DNA from: Elgaria multicarinata webbii
Lineage: Eukaryota; Chordata; Lepidosauria; Squamata; Anguidae
Reading direction: 5' to 3'
NCBI RefSeq assembly: GCF_023053635.1
Contig: NC_086180.1
Span: forward strand, 7,631,206 to 7,695,205
Length of the DNA: 64,000 nt
In this document: positions 49,755 to 60,657 of the stretch, piece by piece
How positions within the stretch are numbered: position 1 is the stretch's first letter
How the letters are laid out: the number at the start of each line of letters is the position of its first letter
Made by a program: the position numbers and the translations under genes
The notes under the pieces: model-generated
Database searches by the model: none
What the model was told of the DNA's origin: nothing
Seen by the model: the letters and a program-made list of their open reading frames with translations, nothing else

Positions 49755-50640
49755 TCTTATTTGTTTATTTATTTATTTATCTATTTATTTATTTATTTAG
49801 AATATTTATATACCGCTCCCCATTGAAAAATTTCTGAGCGGTGTACAATGTAAAATGAAAATAAAAACTGAATAAAAACAGTTAAAACAAAATTTAAAAG
49901 AAGCAATAACAGTAATCCAAGGCTGCATGTTAGAGAAAGGCTTCTTGGAATAAAGATGTTTTCAGGAGGCGCCGAAAGGAGTACAAGGTTGGCGCCTGCC
50001 TGACCTCCAGAGGCAGGGAATTCCACAGGAGGGGGGCCACCACACTGAAGGCTCTTCCCCTGGTGGATTCCAATCGGAGGATGGATCTAGGTGGAACCAC
50101 CAGGAGCAGGCCCTCGGATGACCTCAGTGACCGGGCAGGATGGTAAGGGAGAAGGCGCTCTCTCCTGGTCCCAAGTTGTTTAGGGCTTTGTACACAAGTA
50201 CCAGAACCTTAAACCTGGCCCGGTAGCGAATAGGCAGCCAGTGCAGTTCCCTCAGCAGAGGAGTTACATGCTGGAAAGGGGCAGCTCCAGACAACAGCCG
50301 AGCTGCAGCATTCTGCACTAGCTCCAGCTTCCGGAGCAGCTTCGAGGGCAGCCCCACATAGAGCATGTTGCAGTAATCCAATCTTGAGGTTACCAATGCC
50401 TGTACCACCGTGGGCAAGCTATCCCTGTCCAGGAGAGGCCGTAGTTGGCGAACCAACCGAAGATGGTAAAAGGCACTCTGAGCCGTGGCGGCTACTTGAG
50501 CCTCCAATGACAGAAATGGGTCTAAGAGTACCCCCAAACTACAAACCCGTTCTTTCAGAGGCAGCCCAGGTTCACAAACCAAAGGCACAATCTGACCCCG
50601 TACGTCTTCTGCCACTCCTATTCAATGGCATACCGCCTCT
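49755..50640 (-). mobile_element. L2-group LINE (subfamily A), RT C-terminal half
   Basis: An open frame reads RVCSLGVLLDPFLSLEAQVA, SAFYHLRLVRQLRPLLDRDS, VTSRLDYCNMLYVGLPSKLL, RLLSGAAPFQHVTPLLREL and HWLPIRYRARFKVLVLVYKA. The tail (TTTA)n lies at 49757-49798. One frameshift near 50160 ends the frame. 5' truncated. Confidence 0.94.
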
Positions 50641-51174
50641 GATTCCATAACGCTGTCATCATGACTTTTGGGACCTGGGCTTGTGTTGTCAAGGTCAACT
50701 GTATTAGAATCGATGGGGTGTTCTTTGGGGGCTATAGGAAAAGCTGCGGGTGGGGTGGGAGAAACAACAATGCAAGCCGGCGTTCATGACAACTAATCAC
50801 TTATGTAACACTCTCTTTCAAACCAACCCCCTCCCCCCAAAATTAATTTGCTGCGTTCAGGACAATGACATTGACGGAGCGTCAGTATCGGAGGGGAAGC
50901 CAGTGAGACTTTCTCCTCCATCCCACCGACACGATTCCAGGAGCAGCAAAGCAGAAATGGGGCTTTTAGCACTGTGCCCAGCGGGGGGCGGGGGGGGGGG
51001 CGGCTCTCACTTAATTTAACACCGTCCAAACGATTCTGTGAGGTTCATCTCATTTTGTGCTAACGATCTTCTGCTTGCTGTTAATATTGGCCACTGCGGC
51101 TGTAGATAATATATGACTCTCCTTTAGGCTTGGCGGTGGGGATGGCAAAGGCTGGCCGGTGATTTTCACGCTGT
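50641..51174. other. no recognised feature
   Basis: Intergenic DNA with a G run near 50985. No gene or repeat recognised. Confidence 0.4.
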
Positions 51175-51375
51175 AATGAATCACAACATTTAAAGCTGCA
51201 GGAGCCTGGCCTAGCATGATACAAAAGAGGGCAGGGCTCCTGCAGCTTTAACTGTTGTGATGAAGAGGGAGCTTCATTGGGTGTTGCATGCATACAAAGG
51301 ACCCCAGCAGAAATTCCCTTTTCTGTGCAACTGTTAAAGACACAGGAGCCCTGTAATCCTTTCCATAGGGTCATG
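51175..51375. mobile_element. hAT MITE, TAGGGTGACC family, partial
   Basis: The right half is complete up to CCTTTCCATAGGGTCATGC; the left half is reduced to AATCACAACATTTAAAGCTG. No TSD can be read. Confidence 0.8.
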
Positions 51376-51640
51376 CTTGGAAGGAATAGCCCCATCGTAG
51401 TCAGTCTGTAGTTTCTTGACATCAGGGAGCCTTGCAGGTAGCTTATGTGCTCAAGTGTTTTCCTATTCAAGTGTTTTCCTATAGAGAGTCCTAATGGTGT
51501 TGGACCAATAGGTCTACTGGAGACGATGGCGTCACCAGAGTAGGACTTTTGGATTATGGGCCGGGGTTCTGCTCAGCAGAATGAGAAGGAAGGAAGACCC
51601 CCAAATGCAGCAGGGCTAGCTTACCACATTTTGAAGTAAG

Positions 51641-51937
51641 TATGGTGACCCTATGGAAAGGAGGACTGGGCTCCTGTATCTTTAACAGTTGTATCGAAAG
51701 GGGAATTTCAGCAGGTGTCACTTGTATGCATGCAGCGCCTGGTGAAATTCCCTCTTCATCACAACAGTTGAAGCTGCAGGAGCCCTGCCCTCTTCTGTAT
51801 CTGGTCAAGATGGGGTTGGACTCGATGGCCTTGTAGGCCCCTTCCAACTCTACTATTCTATGATTCTATGATTTCCCTTTTCAATGCAACTGTTAAAGAT
51901 ACAGGAGCCCTGTCTTCCTTTCCATACGGTCACCCTA
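51641..51937. mobile_element. hAT MITE, TAGGGTGACC family, with CR1 tail inside
   Basis: Perfect 8 bp duplication GAAGTAAG at 51633-51640 and 51938-51945. The centre of the palindrome is replaced by a 60 bp CR1 3' end on the + strand at 51811-51871 (GGGGTTGGACTCGATGGCC to ATTCTATGATTCTATGAT). Confidence 0.95.
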
Positions 51938-51945
51938 GAAGTAAG

Positions 51946-53246
51946 TGAAGTAATATATATTGGGTTTGATCCAGGATGTGCCCTCCGCTTGTGGTAGGTC
52001 CCCCCACCTGATTTTTGGGGATCCCTCCCTAGACATACTGCAGTTCACCCACTCAGCAGGTCACCTGACTCTCTGTGCAGGATTTTCAGGATCCTGGAGA
52101 GAGTGATATCAGAAGGAGAGGAAATGGGAAGTCCACTTCCATCAGCACGGTTGCACGGGTGAATGTTTTTCGAAGACCCACCACATTGAAATCTGGCCCA
52201 AACTACACCAAATGTGTGCATATTGGGTGGGAATTCTCATTTTCAGTGTTCATCCATGTAAAATAAAACCTTGCAAGTAAAAAACTAGCACATCAGGGGT
52301 AAAGATTGAGCACAGTCCTCTTCCTGGGCAGGATGTACATGGCTGCTATATTAGTTTACCACGGTATTGACAACTGTTGGGGCCCATGATACATCCCACA
52401 GACCATGTTCAAACCACTTTCAAAGTGTTGTATCTTGCTTGGCGTAGATCTGGCCCTGAGGTGCTAGTTTTCTAGATGCAGGGTGGGTTTTTTTTTAATA
52501 TGGGGGGAACATTCCAAAATGACTCCTTCACACTCGAAGTATGGTGGGATGGTCCAGAACTATGTAGAAGCCCCTACCCCACTTCTTGATATTTCACTAG
52601 TATTATCAAACTCTTGGTTTTCCTGGATAACCCTTCAAAGTCTTGCCTGAGGAGGAAGTTTACTTTGGATTTCTAGGGCAACTCTGTCTGTGGTGGAACC
52701 TCAGGAGACGTTAGGCCCTTCTGGAGGCTGAACAAATAAAGGTAGGCCACCATGCATCTAAAACAATGCACTTTCTTAGTCAGACTTGTGCGTGTATTTG
52801 GTACAAAGAAACAAAAGATAATGTGCATTCTGGTCTTGCAAAGGTATACATAAATCAATCTGGCAGAACCATGTGACAAGAAATGAAACCCCACTCCAGC
52901 TAATAAATACACTTGCAGATTTTAAAAAGGATGGCGGGGGAGGGGAACCCTAGACATGAAATCTCCAAAGATTTGTTAAAGGAAATGTACACCTATGTAC
53001 ACATCTGTAAACAATAAAATAGAAAGGTTATAAAACATCAGTCCTGTATAATTGCAGATGAAGTCTTCTTCTTTTGTGTCAGCGGTGAGATTTTGCTGAT
53101 GGAGTTCAATCAACTGTGTTGAGCAGAGAGGTTCATATAAGACAGAAAGGATTGTGTGTGTGTGTGGGGGGGGAGCTGTCAAATCTGACAATTGTCCCCC
53201 CCCCCCATATGTTACATCCATGACTGAAAAGTAGGCCCTTCACTTG
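51946..53246. other. intergenic DNA, no recognised feature
   Basis: About 1.3 kb without a recognised repeat; a (TG)n and G run near 53155-53175 and a C run at 53197. The longest repeat-free stretch of the intergenic space, so a reasonable place to look for conserved noncoding sequence. Confidence 0.4.
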
Positions 53247-53556
53247 GGCCAAGGCTAGACGAGGCGTTCGGAGGGCGACGATCTCACGATTTTATAATCA
53301 CAAGATCGTCGCCCTCGTCTACACACGGCGTGTGACATTGCGGGCGCCATTTTGTTTTTTAAAGGAGAAGGAGCGCACGAGCGCTCGTCCAAAAACTTTT
53401 AAGTTTTTTTTTAAAAAAAACTCCCCCTCCCCCTACTGCACCCCCAATGGGCACAACACTCATGCTCCCGGGTCCCGGGATCCCCTGTGCGTCATGTGAA
53501 TGCACAGGGATGATCCCAGGGCGATCCCCAGGATATCTGCAGGTCTAGCCATGGCC
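53247..53556. mobile_element. MITE with GGCCAWGGCTAGAC ends
   Basis: Ends GGCCAAGGCTAGAC and GTCTAGCCATGGCC are inverted. Inside, GAGGGCGACGATCT and AGATCGTCGCCCTC form a perfect hairpin at about 53271-53320. The 310 bp unit has no coding capacity and the flanks give no convincing duplication. Confidence 0.8.
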
Positions 53557-54341
53557 TTCGTCTTTAAAAAAAAATAAAAATCCTACAATCAAAGAGGCAA
53601 GTCTTTTGAATAATGGGACAGCGGCTTGTCTCATCAGCAGCGGAAATGCCTGCACCAAAAGAGCTGAGGGATACTCTTGCTATGCGCGATGTGCCCTCCT
53701 ACATGTGAATGTCCCTCCCTTGGCTCTGGGCCATAGTCACAGAACCTTGAGCATAACCATCATACAGATCTATCACTGGATTCGCAACTGACGGACACAA
53801 CTTTTCTTTGTGCAGCTGCCGTGGTCATTGACTGGAGTGGACTTTCTCAGTCGGTTTGGGAGAACTTTGATGGTTCACTAGTTAAAAACAACCATGCCTC
53901 AGTTTTATTGATTAGTTCTATACTTGGAGGCCCTTGTGGACTCCTAATCGTGGATTCTCCACTAATCCTTTTGGGGCTGTGATAATGCCAGCGGAGTTTG
54001 GCTACCCAAGGCAATGGCGGCATCTGGTTTCCAAAGCTTCTTAACACAATCCAAAGCGTGAACTTGTGAGGGATCATTGAGAAAACCTGATCCAGAATCC
54101 ACGCCACGTACATCTGAACGCGTGCAGATAGCTTGCTACTACTTTCCATGGGAATGAAGGCTGCCATTTCAACGGCCCCCTAGGTACGGGCATTGACAGG
54201 CACTGGGGCATTTGCAATTGGCTAGCGTTGACTCTCCTAGTTGGCGTCTACAGAGAAAACAGCAGGGGAACATTTGGACCTCTTTGGACACTCTCTCTTT
54301 TCCTTTGCTCTCAATAAAAGGAGAATTGCAGTGGTAGGTAG
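53557..54341. other. no recognised feature
   Basis: Intergenic DNA with short open frames only. Confidence 0.4.
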
Positions 54342-54349
54342 CAGAACAG

Positions 54350-54645
54350 TAGGGTGACCCTATGAAAAGGAGGACAGGGCTCCTGTATCTTTAACAGTTG
54401 TATCAAAAAAGGAATTTCAGCCGGTGTCCTTTGTATGCATGCAGCACCTGATGAAATTCCCTCTTCATCACAACAATTAAAGCTGCAGGCGCCCTCCCTT
54501 CCAAATACAAAAGAGGGCAGGACTCCTGTAACTTTAACTGTTGCGATGAAGAGGGGGTTTCACCAGGTGCTGCATGCATACAAATGACACCTGCTGAAAT
54601 TCCCTTTTCTTAAAGTTACAGGAGCCCTGTCCTCCTTTTACCCTA
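54350..54645. mobile_element. hAT MITE, TAGGGTGACC family, with TSD
   Basis: Flanks CAGAACAG (54342-54349) and CAGGACAG (54646-54653) differ at one base. The right end has lost a few bases before ACCCTA. Confidence 0.94.
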
Positions 54646-54664
54646 CAGGACAGCATTTCGTTAA

Positions 54665-54790
54665 CACAGGGTTGGGGAGGCTCTTTCAGCCTGAGGGCTG
54701 AATTCAGTTTCAGGGAAGCTGGGGGGGGGGCCCTGCATTCCTGTGATGGACGGGGCCAAAGGGGTGGAGCCAAAAACCACAAAAACACCA
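54665..54790 (+). mobile_element. old hAT-like DNA transposon fragment
   Basis: GGGGAGGCTCTTTCAGCC, GAGGGCTGAATTCAG, then GGACGGGGCCAAAGGGG. Best example of the fragment family listed at 1966, 14725 and 35903. Confidence 0.55.
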
Positions 54791-55021
54791 GCATCGTTTT
54801 GCTTAAATCTCTTTTGCTAGTAATTAACCCTTAGAAGAGGAATGCTAACTTTTCAGAATGGGGGAAAACTACACAATCAATCAGAGACCAGTGACTATCC
54901 GGGGAATCTCAGAGGAGGGCTAAATTTGGCCCACAGACCTAAGGTTTCCCACTTCTCATTAACAAGTTAAACGGTGTTTCTTGGCGGCTGGACATAGTTA
55001 CAGATGGTACTTCATCACCAC

Positions 55022-55287
55022 TATGGCGACCATTTCAACAGGTGTCATTTATATGCCTGCAGCACCTGGTAAAATCCCCTCTTCATCACAACAATTAAAA
55101 CAGCAGAAGCTATGCCAGAGTGATCAGATGCAAAAGAGGGCAGGGCTCCTGCAGCCTTGACTGTTGTGATGAAGAGGGGATTTCCCCAGGTGCTGTATGC
55201 ATACAGATGACACCTGCTGACCTTCCCTTTTCTATGCAACTGTTAGAGATACAGGAGCCCTGCCCTCCTTTCCATAGGGTCACCCTA
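55022..55287. mobile_element. hAT MITE, TAGGGTGACC family, internally deleted, perfect TSD
   Basis: Starts TATGGCGACCAT and ends GGGTCACCCTA. Flanks ATCACCAC occur exactly at 55014-55021 and 55288-55295. About 50 bp of the outer left arm is missing. Confidence 0.94.
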
Positions 55288-55295
55288 ATCACCAC

Positions 55296-55545
55296 CAAAA
55301 GGTTAACTGTTTCTCCATTTGTATATATCTTGCATTCACAGTATGCTCAGTACTCCATGATTGAGAGTGTGTCTTCACAGCTTCCCAAGATGCTCTAGTA
55401 GTAGCAGAGGAGCCGTGTGAATAATAGAGGAAGCACAGCCCTCTATGATGTAATCACATAGCCAAATCTGATTGGCTATGCAGCTTTATGATATCATCCT
55501 GTTTAGGACATGATCCCTTTGGCTACCTCTGATTAAATGACCGGA
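55296..55545. other. no recognised feature
   Basis: Short intergenic stretch without a recognised repeat. Confidence 0.4.
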
Positions 55546-55940
55546 GAGCCTGAAAGAACTGGGCATGTTTAGCCTGGAGAAGAGAAGATTGAGGGGAGAC
55601 GTGATAGCGCTCTTCAAATACTTAAAAGGTTGTCACACAGAGGAGGGCCAGGATCTCTTCTCGATCCTCCCAGAGTGCAGGACACGGAAGAACGGGCTCA
55701 AGTTAAAGGAAGCCAGATTCCGGCTGGACATCAGGAAAAACTTCCTGACTGTTAGAGCAGTATGACAATGGAACCAGTTGCCTGGTGAGGTTGTGGGCTC
55801 TCCCACACTAGAGGCCTTCAAGAGGCAGCTGGACAACCATCTGTCAGGGATGCTTTAGGGTGGATTCCTGCATTGAGCAGGGGGTTGGACTTGATGGCCT
55901 TGTAGGCCCCTTCCAACTCTGCTATTCTATGATTCTATGA
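55546..55940 (+). mobile_element. CR1 LINE, 3' end
   Basis: Forward copy from [20 protein letters not shown] codons to TTCTATGATTCTATGA. The frame is broken once at a TGA after VRAV. Confidence 0.94.
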
Positions 55941-58167
55941 AATTTGTGTGGTCTTTGAAAAGAAGTATTTCCAACACACCCGAACGACCATTTTTTTAGC
56001 GTGCAAATCAAAAAGGGAGAATATTCATTGCATTTCCAGCCGCTATTATTATTCCATTGCTGATGAAGTGTCACGTGCATCAGCCAGCGCGTTGCCTGGG
56101 TACCATCCACTTTGACCTTCAGTTGCTTACAGAATTCCACCGATTTTAGTGGCCCCTGCAGTTTGCCATTAAAGAAAAGCATATTCTCCGCATTCAGACC
56201 TTCGCAACGACTTCCAGTGGAATTCTGACTGCGCGCCAGTTGGATTTCGATGGCCAGTCAAAAACTTGCCTATGAAAACATCTACAGGCGACGTTCAATG
56301 ACGACGCTGCTATTTTCAGCTCTTGGGTTCGATCCACAGTTGCTGCAGGGACTCGATTTGCTAGCTTCTACCCAAGTCCAAATAAACAAGCGGAGGGGAA
56401 AAATACATTTCCCACCAAGATGTCCTATTGGGAATATTGCCATTGACTTAACAAATTTGGGGTTCAGAAGGTTATTACCCCCGCTGGAGGTTTCCACGTA
56501 TTGGCAAACCTGCCTGTTTTCTCTAAAACACATGCAGGAACAGCAGAGAACAGATGGGGTTGTGTCAGTTCAATCAGGGCCAGTTTTGCTTGACGCTATT
56601 GGCTGGCTGTGGGGCAAATATTTTGACAAACACCAGAATGGCGGCCTGTAATTCATCCCATGCTTTGACAGCAAAGGAAAAAGGGAGCAGAAAAATAGAC
56701 TTATAACCCTTTCTTGGTGTCCCATCCTATCAGCCCCTTTCTTCCTTCTTTCCTTCCTTCCTTCCCATCTCAGTTTGCCTTTTTTATAATTTTTAATTTT
56801 TATAATCACATTCATGCCTGTCGCCAGCACCTGGCATTTTAGGGCAAATGCCAGGGCCCTCCAGTCCCAGAGTGCTCAATGGGGCAGACACCAGTCAACA
56901 GCAACTCTCTCTCTCTCTCTCTCTCCTCCATTCTCTTTCTGTTGTTGTTGTTATTATTATTGTCGCTTGTATGTTGTAAAGCGAAGCACCACTCATGGCT
57001 GCAGCTACTTGCTTTTTCATTTACTGAAGAAGCTTCTGGGTCCCGCAGCCCACAAGCATTCTGGGAAAAAGAAGATGGCAGGCAGCTGCAACCTTGGCCA
57101 GTGTTTCACTTTGCTGTGTGCCTGCCGATCCGGAAAGAAAGACACACAGAGAGAAAGAAAGAGGGATGGAGGGAGAAAGAAAGCGAGACTACCCAGAGTC
57201 CCTGGTAAGCTTATTGGTGCAAAGTGCTGCATCTTCTCCAGGACCCCCCCCCCCTCCAAGATGGCACTGGTGTTGATCACAGAAATTAGATCTGAAATAT
57301 ACAGTTTCCTAATGTGTGAACCCAGTTTAGAGGCTGATTCAAACTGGAAACCTTTGCAAATTTCCCGGACTTTCTTTGTTCAGTGCGAAGGGCTGTGTGT
57401 ATGCTGTCAACCTGGGCAAACACAGACTTTGAAAGTGGGGGGCATCTCCCGAGATCGTCTTCAAACCTCAGGAAGCTCTGTTGGTATTCCAGACAGATGT
57501 GCCTTCTTCCCTGGTTATTCCCTCAAAACAATAATTGAAATCAAAGAGATCAATTGTGCTTAGACCATTTTTCCCAGATCGGGTGACCTCTAGATGTTTT
57601 GAACTTCAAATCCCATCAGCCCCAGACCCCATGGCCAATGGTTAGAAATGTTGGGGGTTGTAGTCCAAGACAACTGGAGCGCACCTCGATGAAGGGAGTG
57701 GAGCTTCTGTATTTTGATTGGCTACCTGCTTCCACCTCATAATCAAACACTTCTACTCAAACTCTCCTAATCTGCTATCACATGGCCTATAAAATCCAGA
57801 ATTTTGCAAAGAATGTTCAGAATAAAGCATTGCTATTGGGTGAGTTTATGCAACACCTCCTCTACGGACTTTCATAATTTACTTCTGAACCTCTTGGCCT
57901 GTCGTTGGAGGTTTTTTTTGGTGCCAAATATTTTTGGCACAGGGTCTATGAAGGGTTTGGCAATTCATATCATGACACCCCGCAACCTTATACCTCAACG
58001 GGAAGGAGATATTTCTCAGTGCTCCCTGGTAAACACTGGCCAACATCTCTTCTAGGATTCATGGACCTACCCCAAAACACATCTAGATCTGTTGCTCCAG
58101 ATGGCCAATGGGATTTTTCTTCACTGAGTACCTGTCCAGATATGGGATGGTGCAATCCTATAGCAAA
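55941..58167. other. intergenic DNA downstream of ADRA1D
   Basis: Contains a (CT)n run near 56907-56926, a GTT/ATT run near 56941-56961, and a degraded hAT MITE at about 57590-57690 (AACTTCAAATCCCATCAGCC, then GGGGTTGTAGTCCAAGAC). Open frames at 56250-56651 and 57804-58225 match nothing I know. The ADRA1D 3'UTR must start at 58500 and run leftwards, but I could not place its polyadenylation site. Confidence 0.45.
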
Positions 58168-58362
58168 CTGCCTTATCCTAGTAGCCAGACCATGGGTCCA
58201 TTTAGCCTGGATTGGCCTACAGTGACTGGCACTTCAAGGCCTCAAACCAAGAAAGATTCAGACCCACACTTGCTCCTAGAGACCCTCCTATGACTGGAGA
58301 TGCTGTGGATTGAACGTGGGCCACTCTGACACCAAGCATGGCTTCTACCACTGAGCCACGGC
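58168..58362 (-). mobile_element. tRNA-derived SINE (GCTCAGTGG head), near ADRA1D stop
   Basis: The reverse complement begins GCCGTGGCTCAGTGGTAGAA with CCACAGCATCTCC and ends GTCTGGCTACTAGGATAAGG. It lies on the same strand as ADRA1D, about 140 bp after its stop codon, so it probably lies in the 3'UTR. Confidence 0.82.
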
Positions 58363-58500
58363 TTCTTGATTGACTTTTGTCAGTCTAGCCATCTCACACA
58401 TGGATTACATCCACCGTTGACAGCCAACTGCATGTAAGACAGAAACAAAACAAAACGGAAAGTCTTCCCCCAAAGGGTTGTTGTGTTATCCCTGTTAGCA

Positions 58501-59075
58501 TCAAATATCCGTTTCTTTAAGCCCACAGGACTCAGAGTCTGTTAAATCATCGTACATGTGATATTCGATACACTCCATGAATTCGTTGGGGATCCCTATG
58601 GAGACCGACTCCACCTCTGTCTTGTACGAGGCCGCCATGGCGCCTTTGACGGACCCCGCCCGTATCTTGTTTGAGAGGCTGTTCATTTTTTCTTTGAACT
58701 GTGTCGTCGGCTTTTGGAAAGGGGAGAACATTCTCCACCGTTTGAAGTTCAGAGTTCTCCTCTTGCTGGGTCTTTCCAAGCTGCCGGAGTTCAATATGAA
58801 GGAGCCGTTGAGGGTAGACACCCGGGACCTTGGCTCCCTCTCGGATTCTTGGCCAGAGCCGTTCATGGAGGCGCCCCGCCAGTGCTTGTCGTACACCCTC
58901 CAGATGGGCCTTCTCCTCCGGCGGCACTGACATTTCAGCAGCCGGATGAAGGCCCTTTTGAACTCTTTGCTCGAGCAAGGGTAGATGATGGGGTTCACGC
59001 AACTGTTGAAGTATCCCAGCCAGAAGATGATCTTGAAGGACATTCCCTCGGGCTTCACAGAAGGAAAGAAGGACC
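58501..59075 (-). CDS. ADRA1D: ADRA1D last exon: alpha-1D adrenergic receptor C-terminus
   Basis: Alpha-1D is a Gq-coupled catecholamine receptor of the plasma membrane. This exon follows the acceptor CTATCTTCCTTCTAG (ending at 59076 on the - strand), in phase 1 within a Gly codon, the known intron position between TM6 and TM7. It encodes the loop [13 protein letters not shown]7 [19 protein letters not shown] with the NPxxY motif (NPIIY), helix 8 [14 protein letters not shown], the palmitoylation candidates KCQC, a basic run [11 protein letters not shown], and a long tail with [20 protein letters not shown]. It ends GLKETDI and TGA at 58501-58503. The ETDI PDZ ligand separates ADRA1D from ADRA1A and ADRA1B. 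The tail is 190 residues with no break. The first exon (TM1-TM6) lies outside the window. Confidence 0.96.
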
Positions 59076-59675
59076 CTAGAAGGAAGATAGAAAAACACAC
59101 GTGAACGTAATCCACACTGGATTATTTCTAGAGCGGACTCTCTATGTGTGTCAGCCTATCCTTAACTGAGGTCCCGTGGAGGGATTTGTCTGTAAAAATA
59201 ATTCTGAAAGCTCCTCCCTAATTCTGTTATCCTTCCAGATCTTTAGAGAGAGGAAAAAGCAAGCCTGAAAACAACCTAGGACAAATCTGTTGACTGTGGC
59301 ATGATGTTCACCCATCGCTGGAAATGCCTTTCTTTGCAAAGATTAATCCCTCATTAATCCTGGATTTCTTTCCCTCTCCCGGGGTTCTAACGCATAACAA
59401 TTCTTTGCGCCTGCCGGCAGGTGGCCTCATGGTCCTCTCCTGAGCTGGATGGGCTATTGCCCACTGGGATCTCTAAGAATAACTTTGTGACTCAGCCTCG
59501 GTGTCTTTTAATTTTAGATGAATCATGACGCGGCGTGACTGCGGTGTTAATTTGTATTATGGGTAAATAACATGCGCTTCCAAGGTATTGGCGCTAAAGG
59601 CCGGTGTCAAAACTGCTAGGAGGGGAGCATTTGGCACTGTGGGCATGAAAGCCTTCGCATCCTGGAAGCGAGAAT

Positions 59676-59719
<44 letters not shown>

Positions 59720-60468
59720 CATTTGCTCACTGATCAAGTAGCTTCCGAAACCTGTTAATAGAAAACAGCATCATGGTTTCCAGCCACCCCCCCCCCCCCA
59801 AAATCAGCAGGGCCTGTAATTTACGAGCCGCACTTTCAAAGAGATTCCGGGGCAACCGTGCCAAACGCGTTGGGAATGGCCGACCCTCGAGGGACCGGCC
59901 GGCCGCTAGGATCCGTTTCCCTTCCATGCGGCTGAAGCTGGGACTTTAAAGAAGTCCCCAATGGCTGAGGGCCTGCCGAAACTAGAGCAGCCTTCCCCGA
60001 CGTTGTGCCCTCTGGACGGGTTAGACTGCAACACCCATCATCCCCAGCAGTGCCAGCTGCAGGTTTGGGGCAAGACACTTTCAACAGGCCCCCTCCCTCG
60101 GTGAATTCACCTTCTCACAGCCATGGTCACCAGCTGCTCTTGGTCTTCCTCCTCTATCTCATCATTGCTGCCAGTTGCTTGCTTGACAGGCAGAGAGCCA
60201 GGGAGCAGGGAGGTGGTGGTGTCTCCTGCTCTTGCTTTTCACCATCCTCGTTCCCTGGACCAGAGCAAGAGGCAGGTGAACAAGCAGGCTGCCACGGTGA
60301 AGAAGAGGAGCAAGTCCAGGGGGTTCGGGTCAGAGGGCCCCTGTTGGAGTGTGGGCCCTCGGCAGACGGTCAACCATGCCTACCTTTGCCTCTTGCTGGG
60401 AAGGATGGGATTTGCAGTGGAATATATGAGGGGGGTTCTAAGTTGGGAAAGGCTGAACTAGCTTTAGG
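59076..60468. other. ADRA1D intron, start
   Basis: Contains a (CA)n tract at 59679-59718, a C run near 59789-59800, and the ends of a split hAT-like MITE at about 59990-60065 and 60410-60458 (CAGCCTTCCCCGACG; GTTGGGAAAGGCTG). No exon is recognised. Confidence 0.5.
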
Positions 60469-60657
60469 GGCCAGTGTGGTGTAGTGGTTAGAGTGTCGGA
60501 CTGGGAGTCGGGAGATCCGGGTTCTAGTCCCCACTCAGCCATTGGAAACCCACTGGGTGACTTTGGGCCAGTCACAGACTCTCGGCCCAACCCACCTCAC
60601 AGGGTTGTTGTTGTGAGGATAAAATGGAGAGGAGGAACAGGATTATGTATGCCGCTG
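60469..60657 (+). mobile_element. tRNA-derived SINE head, fused to L2
   Basis: GCCAGTGTGGTGTAGTGGTT, GGGTTCTAGTCCCCACTC, GACTTTGGGCCAGTCACAGA and CACAGGGTTGTTGTTGTGAG are typical of the family. It stops at TGTATGCCGC, before the usual LINE-like tail, and L2 sequence begins at once. Confidence 0.92.

Noticed and set aside
56250-56651. 133-codon open frame on the + strand between the genes
   Set aside because: No recognisable domain or motif and no promoter or polyadenylation context. It could be tested with RNA-seq but cannot be supported here.
57780-58225. TATA-like and AATAAA motifs followed by two overlapping open frames
   Set aside because: Looked like a possible LTR or small gene, but there are no matching ends, no duplication and no known protein signature.
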